Shown piece by piece: positions 63,321 to 64,000 of a DNA stretch of 64,000 nucleotides. The notes beneath the pieces are model-generated. The model was not told where the DNA came from. It did not search any database and worked only from the letters and a program-made list of their open reading frames with translations. Source of the DNA: Niallia taxi (GTDB taxonomy: Bacteria > Bacillota > Bacilli > Bacillales > Cytobacillaceae); contig NZ_RZTZ01000010.1 of NCBI RefSeq assembly GCF_004005475.1, positions 1-64,000 on the forward strand, in the 5' to 3' direction. The position numbers and the translations under genes were made by a program. Numbering within the stretch: position 1 is the first letter of the stretch; the number at the start of each line of letters is the position of its first letter.

Positions 63321-64000
63321 TTATGATAGTGGAAAATGACAGGCTACCGTATGGCTATCCCCGCTCAAAACCGGCTCCTTCTCTTTACAAATACTTGCTG
63401 CAAATGGACATCTCGTGTGGAATCTGCAGCCTTTAGGAGGATTTGCCGGACTTGGTACATCACCTTCAACTACAATACGCTCTCTATTTCGTAAATGCGG
63501 GTTTGGAATCGGATAGGCGCTTAATAATGCTTGTGTATATGGATGCTTTGGTTTGGAGAATATATCTGCTGTTTTACCAAGCTCCACGATTTTCCCAAGA
63601 TACATGACAGCGATTCTGTCACTGATATATTTGACTGCCCCAAGACCGTGGGCAATGAACAGATACGTTAAATTGAATTCCTTTTGCAAATCCTTGAGCA
63701 GGTTCAGCACTTGTGCCTGGATAGAAACATCCAGTGCAGACACAGGCTCATCACAAACAATCAATTTCGGATTCAGCATTAGCGCCCGGGCTATTCCAAT
63801 TCTTTGTCGTTGTCCACCTGAAAACTCATGCGGGTATCTGCCTTTATGAAACTTTGTTAATCCAACTGTCTCTAGCATTTGATCGACCTTTTTGCTCACC
63901 TCTTCCTTAGAGGCAAGCTTATGTGCCAAAAGCGGCTCTGCCAAAAGGTCCCCAATTCTTTTACGCGGATTGAGAGAGGAATAAGGATCCTGGAAAATGA
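63321..64000 (-). CDS. Oligopeptide ABC ATPase (OppF/AppF type), 5' end missing
   Basis: About 226 codons are present; the frame continues past the right edge of the window, where the Walker A motif must lie. Visible are the Q-loop QDPYSSLNP, signature SGGQRQRIGIARAL, Walker B LIVCDEPVSALD, the switch His in FIAHGLGAVK, and the C-terminal oligopeptide domain with GCRFHTRCPFA and CPF cysteines that can hold an iron-sulfur cluster. The residue after the switch His is Gly rather than the more usual Asp. It energises peptide uptake with the three downstream gene products. Confidence 0.93.
   Translation of the reverse strand, partial: IFQDPYSSLNPRKRIGDLLAEPLLAHKLASKEEVSKKVDQMLETVGLTKFHKGRYPHEFSGGQRQRIGIARALMLNPKLIVCDEPVSALDVSIQAQVLNLLKDLQKEFNLTYLFIAHGLGAVKYISDRIAVMYLGKIVELGKTADIFSKPKHPYTQALLSAYPIPNPHLRNRERIVVEGDVPSPANPPKGCRFHTRCPFAASICKEKEPVLSGDSHTVACHFPLS

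Noticed and set aside
63321-64000. Gly after the switch His in the peptide ABC ATPase as a sign of inactivation
   Set aside because: All other visible motifs are intact, and variation at this position is tolerated in oligopeptide ATPases.
1-64000. CRISPR arrays, tRNA and rRNA genes, prophage structural genes
   Set aside because: No regularly spaced repeats, no cloverleaf-like or rRNA sequence and no phage structural proteins were seen.

Overview
The window looks like chromosomal DNA of a low-GC, spore-forming, flagellated member of the Bacillaceae. The evidence is the run of Bacillus subtilis-type genes (yfkAB, yfkD, chaA/yfkE, yfkF, yfkH, yfkI, yfkJ, yfkK, yfkM, treR, acyP/yflL, yfmL), a GerA-type germinant receptor operon, a SpoVB-like flippase, motAB, liaIHFSR and a sin module. 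I see no rRNA, tRNA or CRISPR.

Layout. 1-129 is the edge of an IS3-family insertion sequence. About 130-5490 is a foreign element: two serine recombinases in an operon, tiny ORFs, a DUF3231 protein and a small membrane protein. By eye it has three CpG dinucleotides and no GATC between 187 and 5504, and no CpG at all from 2162 to 5504. Its right end supplies a promoter and about the first 220-234 codons of the radical-SAM gene yfkAB; the remaining codons have ordinary host composition. The element therefore seems to sit inside yfkAB and to replace the gene's 5' part. 6000-17172 is the yfk block with insertions (zosA, a PPOX-fold protein, a YczE-like protein), ending in a treR that has no treP or treA beside it. 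17520-19327 is a sin module: two SinR paralogues in the same direction flanking an opposite-strand sinI that was too short for ordinary ORF calling. sinI is preceded by a class I cyclic-di-GMP riboswitch, so the biofilm antirepressor appears to be wired directly to c-di-GMP. This is the most exciting system here, together with the CpG-free gene-capturing element.

19411-33430 holds pseudouridine catabolism (psuGK), motAB, topB, a MerR/MFS efflux pair, a HAD phosphatase, aminopeptidase ampS, acyP, mscL and a YetJ-like protein. 33465-40232 holds a MocR regulator divergent from an EamA exporter, a thioesterase, CorA, an ECF sigma factor and a SpoVB-like flippase. 40429-43982 is the lia cell-envelope stress operon. 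44164-48108 is a thiamine thiazole operon (tenI-thiO-thiS-thiG-thiF) behind a TPP riboswitch. 48200-53525 is a germinant receptor operon with two B subunits and a small two-TM D-like subunit. 53708-59516 has a DEAD-box helicase, a small alarmone synthetase with a palindrome in its promoter, and a heterodimeric ABC exporter. 59736-64000 is most of an oligopeptide ABC importer, cut by the window end.

Three sigma-B-like promoters (before the PPOX-fold gene, before yfkM and before a 78-residue protein) suggest a general stress regulon. Motif counts and promoter calls were made by reading, not by computation.
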